A stretch of 64,000 nucleotides of DNA from Ketobacter sp. GTDB lineage: Bacteria > Pseudomonadota > Gammaproteobacteria > Pseudomonadales > Ketobacteraceae. Made by a program: the position numbers and the translations under genes. Below the pieces are notes generated by a model. It saw only the letters and a program-made list of their open reading frames with translations, did no database searches and had not been told where the DNA came from. Below, one piece after another: positions 41,729 to 50,488 of this stretch. Location: positions 1-64,000 of the forward strand of contig NZ_RCHN01000029.1 of assembly GCF_003671495.1 (NCBI RefSeq), in the 5' to 3' direction. How positions within the stretch are numbered: the first letter of the stretch is position 1; the number at the start of each line of letters is the position of its first letter.

Positions 41729-43429
41729 TCAGCCTTGTGCCTTGAGTCGGTCTGCCGCCAGGGTCTGCAATTGTGAGCTTTTGACCTTTGCGCTGCCGGT
41801 CCATTCCAGTTCGTCTTCCCTGAACAGCAATACGCGTCGCGGCACTTTGAAGCTGGCCAGTTGTTCCTTGGCAAAGGAGCGGACCAACTCTTCCGACAGC
41901 TCAGCGCCTTCCTGCGGGACGATACAGGTCACCACCAGCTCCCCCAGCAGTTCGTCAGGAATGCCGACGGTTTTGGTGACCTTGACTCCGGGGCACTGGG
42001 CTATGACGGTGTCAATTTCCACGGGGGATACATTGGCGCCCCCGGTTTTGATGATGTCGTTCAGGCGGCCTTCCCAGTGCAGTCTGCCCTGCGGATCAAA
42101 AAATCCACCATCGCCGGTGCGGAAAAAGCCCTCTTCGTCCAACACTTCATCTTGGGGGATACCGATGTAGCCCAGCATCAGGGTTGGGCCTTTCACCGCA
42201 ATCTCACCCCGTTCCCCCAGTGGCATTAAATCACCGGACAGCGGGTCTACGATCTTGAATGTGTTGCCCGCCACCGGTATGCCGTGACTGTCACCGGAAA
42301 CCGATTTGGGCGTATTGGCGGGAAATACGGAACTGAGGGTAAAGGTTTCCGTATTGCCGTAAGCGTGGGTGGCATCAATCCAGTTGGAATTCACTGTAGG
42401 GTGACCCGCCACCGGTGAATTGGCGTCAATGTATTTTAACGCTGACAAATCCACATCAAGCCAGTTTTTGGCGTCCACCAGCTGCGCCCATTGGTGGGGC
42501 CAGGCGAAAATATAGGAAACGTTCTCGGCCTCCATAATGGCCAGTGCTTCCTCCGGCTGGAAGGTTTGCTGCAGCACCAGGGTGCCCCCGGCCGACAGCG
42601 TGCTGCCGATACCTATGGCAAAATTACCGGACCAGAAAAAGCCGTTGGTGGTGAGTGAGCGCACATCCTGATCCAGCCCCAGCCATTTACGCCAGCGCCA
42701 GAGCTGCAGGCAAACGCCCCGATGGGCACTTAGAATGCCTTTCGGTTTGCCGGTGGAGCCAGAGGAAAAAAACAGTACGCCTGGATCGGCAGGCTGCACA
42801 GCGGCAGCGGTCGCTTCAACCAGCTCCGGTGAGATGCTCTCACCCCGTGCCAGAAAGGCGTTCCAGCCTTCAATGCCACCTGCTGTTTCTTCGCTATCTA
42901 CCGTCGCCAGGTGTCGCAGGTAAGGGAACGTTTCAGAAAACAATTGACCAGGGGCTGCGTTGCTCAGCTTTGGCTCCAGCTCCCTTAGCACGGTAGCGAA
43001 GTCTTTCTTCAATACATGTCTTTCGAACAGCAGGATGGAACAGCCCGAGTTTTCCAATACCACTTTCAGCTCGGCGGGCGTTGAAAAGGTGCTCAGCGTT
43101 GTCGCCACGCCACCGGCCAGGGCGGTACCGAACACCGCAGATAGAAACTCCAGGCGGTTGGTCATCAGAATGCCTACCCGAGTGCCTTTGCCGGCACCGC
43201 AGGCTAATAAGGAACGGGCCACCACCACCGAGCGGGACCATAACTCGTCATAAGTCCAGCGTTCTGCGCCATCGGTGCTGGGCAACATCACCGCCTCACG
43301 TGGGCCGAAACGGGAGGTCACCTCCTTCAGGTAGCCACCTAAAGTGAGTGCGCCGATACCTTCTTCTTCATTCAGTGGAATCCCCTTGATCAGGGACAAG
43401 CCTTCGCGAGATTGGGTTGGCAGCGTCAT
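41729..43429 (-). CDS. AMP-forming acyl-CoA synthetase (ligase 3)
   Basis: Acyl-CoA ligase of 566 residues. The P-loop F-F-S-S-G-S-T-G-K-P-K-G is intact, followed in the C-terminal part by T-G-D-G-G-F, W-E-G-R-L-N-D-I-I-K-T-G-G-A-N-V-S-P, and E-L-E-W-T-G-S-A-K-V-K near the end. It is a paralogue of ligase 2 (27056-28810), with which it shares the N-terminal pattern E-x-G-x-G-A-L-T and the long middle region. Both lie directly downstream of a MaoC gene on the minus strand, so a MaoC-ligase unit was probably duplicated. AAAGGTAAC precedes the ATG; 124 bases with a hairpin separate it from the MaoC gene. Confidence 0.9.
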   Translation of the reverse strand: MTLPTQSREGLSLIKGIPLNEEEGIGALTLGGYLKEVTSRFGPREAVMLPSTDGAERWTYDELWSRSVVVARSLLACGAGKGTRVGILMTNRLEFLSAVFGTALAGGVATTLSTFSTPAELKVVLENSGCSILLFERHVLKKDFATVLRELEPKLSNAAPGQLFSETFPYLRHLATVDSEETAGGIEGWNAFLARGESISPELVEATAAAVQPADPGVLFFSSGSTGKPKGILSAHRGVCLQLWRWRKWLGLDQDVRSLTTNGFFWSGNFAIGIGSTLSAGGTLVLQQTFQPEEALAIMEAENVSYIFAWPHQWAQLVDAKNWLDVDLSALKYIDANSPVAGHPTVNSNWIDATHAYGNTETFTLSSVFPANTPKSVSGDSHGIPVAGNTFKIVDPLSGDLMPLGERGEIAVKGPTLMLGYIGIPQDEVLDEEGFFRTGDGGFFDPQGRLHWEGRLNDIIKTGGANVSPVEIDTVIAQCPGVKVTKTVGIPDELLGELVVTCIVPQEGAELSEELVRSFAKEQLASFKVPRRVLLFREDELEWTGSAKVKSSQLQTLAADRLKAQG

Positions 43430-43504
43430 GTTGTTACCTTTTTATTTTCGGTAGTATTGTTTTTGTGGTCTGACTGCGTTTGAGATTTCAGAAGATGGTA
43501 GGAC

Positions 43505-43528
43505 AAGGCGTGCCAAAAAGCACGCCTT
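43505..43528 (-). terminator. Hairpin downstream of the MaoC gene at 43.5-44.7 kb
   Basis: AAGGCGTGC (43505-43513) and GCACGCCTT (43520-43528) form a perfect nine-base stem with a six-base loop, 25 bases after the MaoC stop. There is no long T-run, so it could be a weak terminator or a stability element between MaoC and ligase 3. Confidence 0.5.
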
Positions 43529-43553
43529 TCCTTGTCTGGTAAGCGCAGTGATG

Positions 43554-44678
43554 TTATGCGCGACTGGGCAGCTCAACAATGGCAACACCGCTGGCAGACA
43601 GTTCACCCCGATGGGTTTCTGCTTTCTGCTGGATTTCTACCAGATGCTTACCATCTTCCACGAATTTGCGCACCACCGTGGCATTGATGAAGATGGCGTC
43701 CCCATCGGGATTGTGCCGACGGATCTGACTTTTCGCCTTACGCAGGAAGCCGTCATCTCCCATCCAGTTGGTGATCTGATGGGTCAGCCAGGAACAACGC
43801 TCCGGGCCGTAATCGTAGGCACCCGGTGCGCCCACTTCCAACGCGAAGTCTTCATCCCAGTGCACACGCTCAGGACAGTCGGGCACGTTAAAGCGGTTTT
43901 TGATGCCCAGGCCAGGATGCGCCTGTTGCATTTTCCAGGCGAGCTTGTTGGCGCGGATGTAAAGACCACCCCAGCCCTGAGCGTAACAGATGAAGCCGGT
44001 GACGGTCATGGGGCCCTTCATCATGGTAGGCAGTTCTTCGCCCTCTTTCACATCCTCCCAATAACGGGGTGTGGCACCACGAATTTCTTCCTGCTCATAG
44101 ACCTTGCTGAATTCCGCCAGCTGTTCTTCGGTGAAGGGTTCCACCCGGCCGCGGGCTTCGGTGTATTTGGTGCCGCGTTCACGGGCTTCGTCGCGGTCGG
44201 TGCGGAATACCCAGGAATCGGCTTCTGCCACTTTGTCACCGGACTGGTTGAAAAAGTCCACGTGATAGATCTGCTGGAAGGCACGGCCGGCAAATTTGGT
44301 TTGGTGTTCCACCAGGTCTTTCAGATAGGCTTCGGTGGTGATGACATCATTGCGCAGAACCGGCTTGTGCCAGGTCCAGTCAGCACCGGCCCACATGGCG
44401 TGCACACCGGACAGGCCACCGCAGTAACCGGAAACAATGCGGCTGGTGGTGAACAGGAAGCTGGGCAGCGCCACGATGGAGCCGTACTTGGTGTTGGCGG
44501 CGTATTCGGGATCACACCACAGCGGGTTGTCGTCACCAATGCCATGAGCGTAATGGCGGATGGCATCGCGTGTGGCTTCGTAGTTCCAAGGTTCTACGGT
44601 GTTGGTGATCTTGACGCCAATGCGCTCGCGCAGATCAGCCAGACCCTGTTCGGTTATTTTTGGAAACTTGGCGGACAT
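43554..44678 (-). CDS. MaoC/FAS1-like acyl-CoA dehydratase family protein 2
   Basis: A 374-residue double-hotdog protein, the most divergent of the three in the window. AAGGAG stands in good position before the ATG. The N-terminal domain has the motif G-D-D-N-P-L-W-C-D, in which the His of the usual NPxH is replaced by Trp, so the first active site is probably inactive; the second half has the G-P-M-T-V-T-G-F-I-C-Y and G-A-Y-D-Y-G-P-E-R segments. MaoC-type enzymes hydrate trans-2-enoyl-CoA to (R)-3-hydroxyacyl-CoA. Flanked by ligase 4 upstream (38 bases) and ligase 3 downstream, consistent with serial activation and dehydration of an acid. Confidence 0.78.
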   Translation of the reverse strand: MSAKFPKITEQGLADLRERIGVKITNTVEPWNYEATRDAIRHYAHGIGDDNPLWCDPEYAANTKYGSIVALPSFLFTTSRIVSGYCGGLSGVHAMWAGADWTWHKPVLRNDVITTEAYLKDLVEHQTKFAGRAFQQIYHVDFFNQSGDKVAEADSWVFRTDRDEARERGTKYTEARGRVEPFTEEQLAEFSKVYEQEEIRGATPRYWEDVKEGEELPTMMKGPMTVTGFICYAQGWGGLYIRANKLAWKMQQAHPGLGIKNRFNVPDCPERVHWDEDFALEVGAPGAYDYGPERCSWLTHQITNWMGDDGFLRKAKSQIRRHNPDGDAIFINATVVRKFVEDGKHLVEIQQKAETHRGELSASGVAIVELPSRA

Positions 44679-44716
44679 CTTTTTTCTCCTTGGTTCTTAA
44701 TTGCCGGCCGCAGCCG

Positions 44717-46282
44717 TTAGTTAATGGCGGCTGGCGATTTGGCAGCCTCACGATCACGCAATATTTTGCGGTGGACTTTGCCAGCGGGCGTCTTAGGCAG
44801 CTCGCTTACAAATTCTATGTGGCGGGGAAACTCGTGTTGACTGAGTTTCTCGCGGGTGAAATTCTGCAATTCAACAATGAATTCGGCACTGGGGGCGCGA
44901 TTGCTCACCACAAAGGCTTTCGCTACCTGGCCACGGGTATCATCCGGAACTCCGATTACACCGACTTCCGTAACGTTGTCGTGCTTTAACATAGTGTGTT
45001 CAATTTCGACCGCACTCATGGTCCAGCCGGCGGAAATAATCACATCGTCCGCGCGTCCGCAGTGATACAGGTAACCTTCATCGTCTAGTTTGGCGCGGTC
45101 TTTGGTGGTTTCCCAGTGATCCCGTTTCCACAGCATCAGCTCCCCCACTTCACCCGCGGCAGTGGGTGAACCGTCAGGGCGGTGCACCTCAAGCTTCAGG
45201 CCAGGCACCGGTTTGCCCAGTGATCCAGGCTTGACTTCGAAATCCTCCGCTCCAGGGTAGTTCACCAACACCACACCGATTTCCGTAGTGCCATACATGC
45301 TGCAGGCGGGCACTTTGAAATACTGATCAATAAACTCCAGAGTGGCCGGATCAATGGGTTCACCGGTAAAGGACAGTTTGGTGAAATGAAAGGTGAATGC
45401 GTCTGCCTGGCCGGTGTTCTTCATCATGCGGTAATGCGTGGCCGCAGCGGACATATTGGTAATTTTGAAATCCTGCAGAGCCCGCATCAGGCGCACCGCG
45501 TCAAAGCGCCCGGCAAAGGTGCCGGTGGTCACACCCAGGGCCAGTGGTGCCAGGGTACCGTGCCAGAGTCCGTGCCCCCAGGCCGGGGACGAAGGGCAAA
45601 AATACTCATCGCCCGGGCGGATACCGGTGCCATACAAGGCTGCAAACATCAGGGTGACGATGGCTTTGTGAGTGTGTTTAACCGCAGCAGGCAGCTCGCG
45701 GGTGGTGCCGGATGTGTACTGAAACACCGCCAGGTCATTGGCTTTGGTTTTGGGCTCGTAACGGGATGGGTATTTGGCGATGTCATCCAACAATGCTTGA
45801 TCCGCCACGATCACACGCAAACCGTCGATTTCCCGTGCCAGTTCTGCTTTCTCCCCATTGGTGATGAGGATGGTGGGCTTGCAGTCGTCAATACGGAGCC
45901 GTAAGGCATCCGGCCCGAACAGGGTAAACAAAGGTACGCTGATGGCGCCGGTCTGCATGGCACCGAACAGGCACACATAGAATGGCAGTGACGGCTCCAG
46001 CATGAACGCAATGCGATCACCGGGTTGAACTTCATTGTCATCCAGCCAGTGGGCAAATTGCGCAGCGCCGGAGGCCAGCTGGTCAAAACTGAGAATTTCA
46101 TCACTGCCGTCGGATTTGGCAATGCGTACTGCTGCCCGGCCGGACCCGTCTGCGTGGCGGGTAATGCATTCGTGGGCAATATTGAGATGTTCTTTGTCAC
46201 CATCGAAAAGTTCCCACAACGCAGTGGAATTCGCATGGGCTTGGGCATCTGCGTAGGTGGTGTATTCCGTGAGCTTTGCCAT
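44717..46282 (-). CDS. AMP-forming acyl-CoA synthetase with an altered P-loop (ligase 4)
   Basis: Adenylate-forming enzyme of 521 residues. The P-loop reads T-S-G-T-T-R-E-L-P-A-A-V-K (190-202), in which the usual Gly and Lys of TSGTTGxPKG are missing; the Lys at 202 may partly substitute. Other motifs are normal: M-Y-G-T-T-E-I, C-G-R-A-D-D-V-I-I-S-A-G-W-T, and P-K-T-P-A-G-K-V-H-R-K-I-L with the catalytic lysine near the C terminus. The overall order fits acetyl-CoA-synthetase-like or benzoate-CoA-ligase-like enzymes. It is the first gene of the minus-strand run before MaoC 2 and shares its 237-base promoter region with the divergent IclR gene, the likely regulator. Confidence 0.87.
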   Translation of the reverse strand: MAKLTEYTTYADAQAHANSTALWELFDGDKEHLNIAHECITRHADGSGRAAVRIAKSDGSDEILSFDQLASGAAQFAHWLDDNEVQPGDRIAFMLEPSLPFYVCLFGAMQTGAISVPLFTLFGPDALRLRIDDCKPTILITNGEKAELAREIDGLRVIVADQALLDDIAKYPSRYEPKTKANDLAVFQYTSGTTRELPAAVKHTHKAIVTLMFAALYGTGIRPGDEYFCPSSPAWGHGLWHGTLAPLALGVTTGTFAGRFDAVRLMRALQDFKITNMSAAATHYRMMKNTGQADAFTFHFTKLSFTGEPIDPATLEFIDQYFKVPACSMYGTTEIGVVLVNYPGAEDFEVKPGSLGKPVPGLKLEVHRPDGSPTAAGEVGELMLWKRDHWETTKDRAKLDDEGYLYHCGRADDVIISAGWTMSAVEIEHTMLKHDNVTEVGVIGVPDDTRGQVAKAFVVSNRAPSAEFIVELQNFTREKLSQHEFPRHIEFVSELPKTPAGKVHRKILRDREAAKSPAAIN

Positions 46283-46519
46283 TCAATCACCTGGTTATTG
46301 TTATCAGTTTCTAGCGCCCCAAAGCAGATCGTCGTTGTTCGAATCCGGGTGGTTTTGGGCCGTAATTCATCGTGTAAAAACAATGCCACGAAAAAAAAGT
46401 GTTGTAAATATAGAAACAGATTTTATATATTGAATATGAAGAGGGGTGATGTCATAATGGTAAAAATTCTGACTCAGCGCTAATTACAGTAAAAACAAAG
46501 GACTACACAGGGGACCCCA

Positions 46520-47332
46520 ATGACGCAACATTCCACCCAGGCCATGACGAGCGACAAAAAACTCGCCAACGCCCTGAAAGAAAGTAAAGCTCCCGCCATT
46601 TCCCGCGCCGCTGCCATACTCCGGCTGCTTGGCAAAAGCGATACGCCGATGGGTCTACAGGCCATCGCACGTTCCCTCAACCTGGTTCCCAGCACCTGTC
46701 TTTATGTGCTGCGCGCACTGGTGGATGAGGAGTTCGTTGCATTTGACCCCGACACCAAACGCTATTCCCTGGAGGCAGGAGTCCTCACCCTGGCCCGGCA
46801 CTGGCTGCGTCGAAACCAATTCACTGATTTGGCCCAGCCCGAACTCAATCGCATCAGCCAGGAATTCGATTGCACGGTGCTCGGCGTCAACATCGTCGGG
46901 CTGGAGCACATCATTGTGGTCGCCATTTCCCAGGCCGGAAACAACTTCCAGCTGAGTGCCCAGGTGGGTAGCCGTTTTCCTGCTTTGATCAGTGCCACCG
47001 GTCGTTGCATTGCCGCTTTTGGCAATTACACCCACGAAGAGCTGGAAGAAAAATTCAACACCCTGCGTTGGGATGATCCGCCCTCCTTCGAGGAATGGAT
47101 GGCGCAAATTGAGAAGGTGCGCACGGATGGCTACGCGGTCGATGAAGGTAATTACATCTCCGGCGTGACGGTTGTGGCAGCCCCGGTATGGAAAACCCGG
47201 GAGAAGCTCAGTCACGCAATGGTTGCCATCGGTATCAGCAGCACCCTGAACCGAAACGGGTTACCTGCCCTGCAAAATGCGCTTCTAAAGAGCGCCCAGA
47301 TGCTGTCAAACCAACTCAGCGGTGAATTCTAA
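46520..47332 (+). CDS. IclR-family transcriptional regulator
   Basis: Regulator of 270 residues. An N-terminal winged helix (about 22-85; R-A-A-A-I-L-R-L-L-G, G-L-Q-A-I-A-R-S-L-N, S-T-C-L-Y-V-L-R-A-L) precedes the IclR effector-binding domain, which shows S-A-T-G-R-C-I-A-A-F and the V-A-A-P-V-W strand. Such regulators typically bind an aromatic acid or CoA intermediate and control catabolic operons. It is divergent from ligase 4 and convergent with MaoC 3, with a hairpin in between. AGGGGA precedes the ATG. The likely target is the ligase 4-MaoC 2-ligase 3 run (inferred from the shared promoter region). Confidence 0.9.
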   Translation: MTQHSTQAMTSDKKLANALKESKAPAISRAAAILRLLGKSDTPMGLQAIARSLNLVPSTCLYVLRALVDEEFVAFDPDTKRYSLEAGVLTLARHWLRRNQFTDLAQPELNRISQEFDCTVLGVNIVGLEHIIVVAISQAGNNFQLSAQVGSRFPALISATGRCIAAFGNYTHEELEEKFNTLRWDDPPSFEEWMAQIEKVRTDGYAVDEGNYISGVTVVAAPVWKTREKLSHAMVAIGISSTLNRNGLPALQNALLKSAQMLSNQLSGEF

Positions 47333-47341
47333 CCAACCGTC

Positions 47342-47368
47342 GAGCGCTGCTGATGTTCAGTAGCGCTC
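47342..47368. terminator. Hairpin between convergent IclR and MaoC 3 genes
   Basis: GAGCGCT (47342-47348) and AGCGCTC (47362-47368) pair with a further CTGA/TCAG pairing inside. It lies ten bases after the IclR stop. There is no clear T-run after the stem; bidirectional termination is probable but not proven. Confidence 0.55.
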
Positions 47369-47398
47369 AACGACACCCTCATTGGCTTATTATCTTCG

Positions 47399-48565
47399 CT
47401 ATTTTTTTGGCAGTTCCACTTCCGCCGTGGCGGTCGCCATCACATGGCCCAGTTGGTTGGTCATTTTGCATTTCACCTGAACGATATTACGACCGTCCTC
47501 ATCGGTGGACTTCTCCACAATGGTGCCGGTCATGATGGTGCTGTCGCCGGTGAACGCGGGGCCGCGGTAGGACGAATTGCAGTGGACAACCTGGCCCCAC
47601 TCCCCGGCCCATCCACTCAGGTAGTCCAGAATCCAGGCGCCCATGGAGGCACCATAGCCATAGCCCCGGGGCATGCCGATCTTACGGGCGTATTCCGGGA
47701 AAAGGTGACCCCGTGATGGGCCAAAGTAGGCACCGTCAGTCCACTCCGGGTTATCCTTCTCCATCACTGGGTCATTTTCATAACCGGCCATTTCCTCAGT
47801 GAAACCCATGCCCGCCAGATCGTAACCGGGTCGATTGGTTGTGCCCCATATAGTGAATGGGTAGGCGCGCCACTCGGTGGTGAAACTGGCGATGCTGTGC
47901 GGGCCAATTACGCGCACCGGCAGTTCCGAGTTCACTTCCACGTCATCCCAGTAACGTTTGCCGTGACCAAGTTCGTGCATCATCTTGATGTATTCGTATT
48001 TCTTGTCTTCCAGCTCCTTGAGGGCTTCCGGGGTCCATACTGGATCGTCTGTGTTGTCCGCCATGGCCCCCATTTCCACGGCCAGATCCGCGCGATAGCG
48101 AATGGTGGTGGAGCGTTGTTTGGCAACAAAATCACCGTTCTGGTTGTAGTAATTGTTATCGCCCCGCTGGAAACAGGTGGGGCCGGCAAACTTGGTGTCT
48201 TTTACTACGTAATCAAACGGAATCTTTTCATTGGTGATCCAGTCACCGGCGAACATTTTTGGGCCGTAGAACCACCATTCGTCGCCGCCGAAAATGAGGT
48301 GGGATTCGGGGATCATGCCGACGCAGGCCGGGCCGGCACCATGGCCGTCGTCGGTTGCCACCGCAAATGACTGCGGGGCTACCAGGCGCCCGTAGCGGCT
48401 CTCGGCAGCAAAATCATGGTCGTAGTGCAGCAGGTTGGGATAGTGCATTGCCTGTGCCCAGCGCCGAAAATCATTGTTGTTCAGGGGTTCCTTCATGCTG
48501 GCCGGTGCAATGGGCTTGCCCATGTGGTTATCAAGATCGGAACAGTCCAGAATTTTATCGCTCAT
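47399..48565 (-). CDS. MaoC/FAS1-like acyl-CoA dehydratase family protein 3
   Basis: A 388-residue double-hotdog protein and close paralogue of MaoC 1 (28836-30029): shared segments include L-V-A-P-Q-S-F, S-H-L-I-F-G-G-(D/E)-E-W-W-F-Y-G, D-T-K-F-A-G-P-T and R-V-I-G-P-H-S. The start at 48565 has GGAGAA upstream. The first-domain motif is Y-P-N-L-L-H-Y-D. As with MaoC 1 the usual catalytic Asp is not in place, so partner subunits or an unusual site must be considered. The SMP-30-like gene ends 27 bases upstream, and both would be transcribed together. A likely (R)-specific enoyl-CoA hydratase or dehydratase of the pathway. Confidence 0.8.
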   Translation of the reverse strand: MSDKILDCSDLDNHMGKPIAPASMKEPLNNNDFRRWAQAMHYPNLLHYDHDFAAESRYGRLVAPQSFAVATDDGHGAGPACVGMIPESHLIFGGDEWWFYGPKMFAGDWITNEKIPFDYVVKDTKFAGPTCFQRGDNNYYNQNGDFVAKQRSTTIRYRADLAVEMGAMADNTDDPVWTPEALKELEDKKYEYIKMMHELGHGKRYWDDVEVNSELPVRVIGPHSIASFTTEWRAYPFTIWGTTNRPGYDLAGMGFTEEMAGYENDPVMEKDNPEWTDGAYFGPSRGHLFPEYARKIGMPRGYGYGASMGAWILDYLSGWAGEWGQVVHCNSSYRGPAFTGDSTIMTGTIVEKSTDEDGRNIVQVKCKMTNQLGHVMATATAEVELPKK

Positions 48566-48592
48566 GCGGTTCTCCAAATAAAAATCGATTAG

Positions 48593-50197
48593 TCAATGGG
48601 TGGGCAGGCCTGGTTGCAGTTTCAGAACACTGCCCTCCGCATCGGCAGAGATATAGAGTTCACCATTGAGGCCTTCGGCAATATCTGCAAAGGGCCCCAT
48701 GGGCCCGGACAGGACGCCAATGGGCCCGAGAAATTTTGGGGTTACGCCGGGTGGTGCGCCCACCGGTAATTGGGTGGCGATGCTGTGCCGGGTTCCGGTA
48801 GTGAGGTTAAACTGAATCAACTCCTTGCTCCCCACATCCACAATGTACAAGTGCTCACCCGTGGCCAGGATGCCCTGGGGTGAACGCAGACCGTCCACCA
48901 CCGTCTGCGGCCCTTTACCGGTGACTTTGATGACTCGGCCGGCGCCCTCTTCGGCCACCAGAATGGTGTCGCCACTGACCGCGACACCGCTTGGCCCTGC
49001 CAGTCCGTCCAGCAAGGTTTCGACGTTTCCGGCGGTGACCGCCAATACGCGGCCACGGCCTTTTTCCGCAACCACCGCGGTACCCCGGCTGGTTAAGGCG
49101 ATGCCATACAGCTGATCGAACCCGTCTGCCAACACGGTGTGTTCCTGCTTCGCAGGGGACCAAAGTGACACCTGACCATTGGCGGTGGTGACCATGTACT
49201 CAGACGATCCCACCGCAGCCACACCCCGGGTATAACCGGGGAAGCCCGGCGTAAACAGCATACCAGCCGGTTGCAGTGGGCCCCCTGACGGTAAGGTATA
49301 AGTGAAGCCCCCGTCGGCAACGAACAGCAGTCCATCCGGATCCACTGCCAGACCCAGCGGCCAGTTCAAGCCGTCCGGCACCAGGGACTGCACTTGTCCA
49401 TTGGCAAGGACTTCGTTGATCTGCCCGGAAATACTGGAAACGAACAGTCGATCTCCAACAAAGGTGAGGTTGTCCAAACCGGGGGCGATGTTGGCCAGTA
49501 CCGATTGCGCTCCGGTGCGGGGATCAATGCGTAACACCTGCCCACTGGCCACCTGGGTGGAAACGATGTAGCCCTCTGCATCGAACTTGACGGCGTCCGG
49601 TACGCCCAGGTTCCTGGCAACCACCTCAGGTGCACCGCCATCGGGATGGACGCGCCAGATTTCATTGGCCCCCATGACCGGGAAATACAGCAACCCGTCA
49701 GGCCCTACCTCCATGGCGTTGGGCAAGGGAACGTTTTCCAGGATGACCCGTGGGGCGCCGCCGTGCAGATCCAGCTCCAGAATGCGGCCATCGGGCCTGC
49801 ACTCCCCCGCAAACAACCGGCCCTGGTGGATGGTGATGGGGTTGGCACAAGGCAAGTCTGCGCACACGACTTTTGCGATGCCGTTTGGGCTCAGGATGCT
49901 GACCCGGCCTTCGGTGATTTCGGTGGCGAAAATATTGCCTTGGGCATCGAACACCAGATCGTCGGGGGCAACGATGTCCCCTCCTTTTGGGCTGATGGTT
50001 TCGATGTGTCCGTGGTGGATGTCGATAGCACTGATCTGGCTGCCCGATACCTGGGCTACGTAAATGCGCCCGTCCGGGCCGGTACGGATTCCGTTGGCAC
50101 CAAACAGCCGGCTGGGTGGGGTCAGCCGTTCAAGCGTCCAGCCCTGCGCCAGAGTTGCGCGGACTTCGGGCGCATAGCGACTATTCATTGAGGTCAT
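48593..50197 (-). CDS. SMP-30/gluconolactonase/NHL-type beta-propeller protein (double length)
   Basis: A 534-residue protein made of repeated blades with G-x-D-G-x-(I/L)-Y-(V/F) turns (for example T-G-P-D-G-R-I-Y, G-P-D-G-L-L-Y-F, D-P-D-G-L-L-F-V). The usual SMP-30/gluconolactonase domain is about 300 residues, so this one probably contains two six-bladed propellers. No signal peptide is seen. Lactonase activity is possible and would suit a Baeyer-Villiger pathway, but the metal-binding residues could not be assigned by eye. First gene of the pair SMP-30-like/MaoC 3; its own upstream region (50198-50488) is shared with ligase 5. Confidence 0.78.
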   Translation of the reverse strand: MTSMNSRYAPEVRATLAQGWTLERLTPPSRLFGANGIRTGPDGRIYVAQVSGSQISAIDIHHGHIETISPKGGDIVAPDDLVFDAQGNIFATEITEGRVSILSPNGIAKVVCADLPCANPITIHQGRLFAGECRPDGRILELDLHGGAPRVILENVPLPNAMEVGPDGLLYFPVMGANEIWRVHPDGGAPEVVARNLGVPDAVKFDAEGYIVSTQVASGQVLRIDPRTGAQSVLANIAPGLDNLTFVGDRLFVSSISGQINEVLANGQVQSLVPDGLNWPLGLAVDPDGLLFVADGGFTYTLPSGGPLQPAGMLFTPGFPGYTRGVAAVGSSEYMVTTANGQVSLWSPAKQEHTVLADGFDQLYGIALTSRGTAVVAEKGRGRVLAVTAGNVETLLDGLAGPSGVAVSGDTILVAEEGAGRVIKVTGKGPQTVVDGLRSPQGILATGEHLYIVDVGSKELIQFNLTTGTRHSIATQLPVGAPPGVTPKFLGPIGVLSGPMGPFADIAEGLNGELYISADAEGSVLKLQPGLPTH

Positions 50198-50408
50198 GGT
50201 GAAATCAGCTCCCCTGGTTTCTGGTTATTGTTCTTCTTTTGGTTCTTCCGGTTATTTCTCCAAGGGACAACAACATCACAGGTTACCCCTCTGTTTTCCT
50301 CGATAGCTGATGGGCCGAGTGCCCGCTGGCGCTTATTTAATTGTTGATTTTGTTATGAATATTGATTAGCCCGTGGCTTCCGGAGCAGTTCCGCTGGCGG
50401 CTATAATA

Positions 50409-50427
50409 ATCAACACTTGTGTTCATT
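50409..50427 (+). promoter_or_regulatory. Operator-like repeat, site 5 of the TCAACA-N4-TGTT family
   Basis: ATCAACACTTGTGTTCATT, about 60 bases upstream of the ligase 5 ATG (50489), in the divergent region shared with the SMP-30-like gene. Differs from site 1 at two positions. Confidence 0.6.
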
Positions 50428-50488
50428 TGTGGTCAAATGGTATCGTAACGACATAGCAAAAAACAATATCTATGGAGCACTTTTTGTC

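Noticed and set aside
43548..44720. Open frame of 390 codons on the plus strand opposite MaoC 2
   Set aside because: Antisense to a MaoC protein that has AAGGAG at its start and conserved domains; composition of a shadow.
50338..50380. Further TCAACA-type site upstream of the SMP-30-like gene (ATCAACAATTAAATA on the minus strand)
   Set aside because: Only one half of the inverted repeat is present; the TGTT half is missing.
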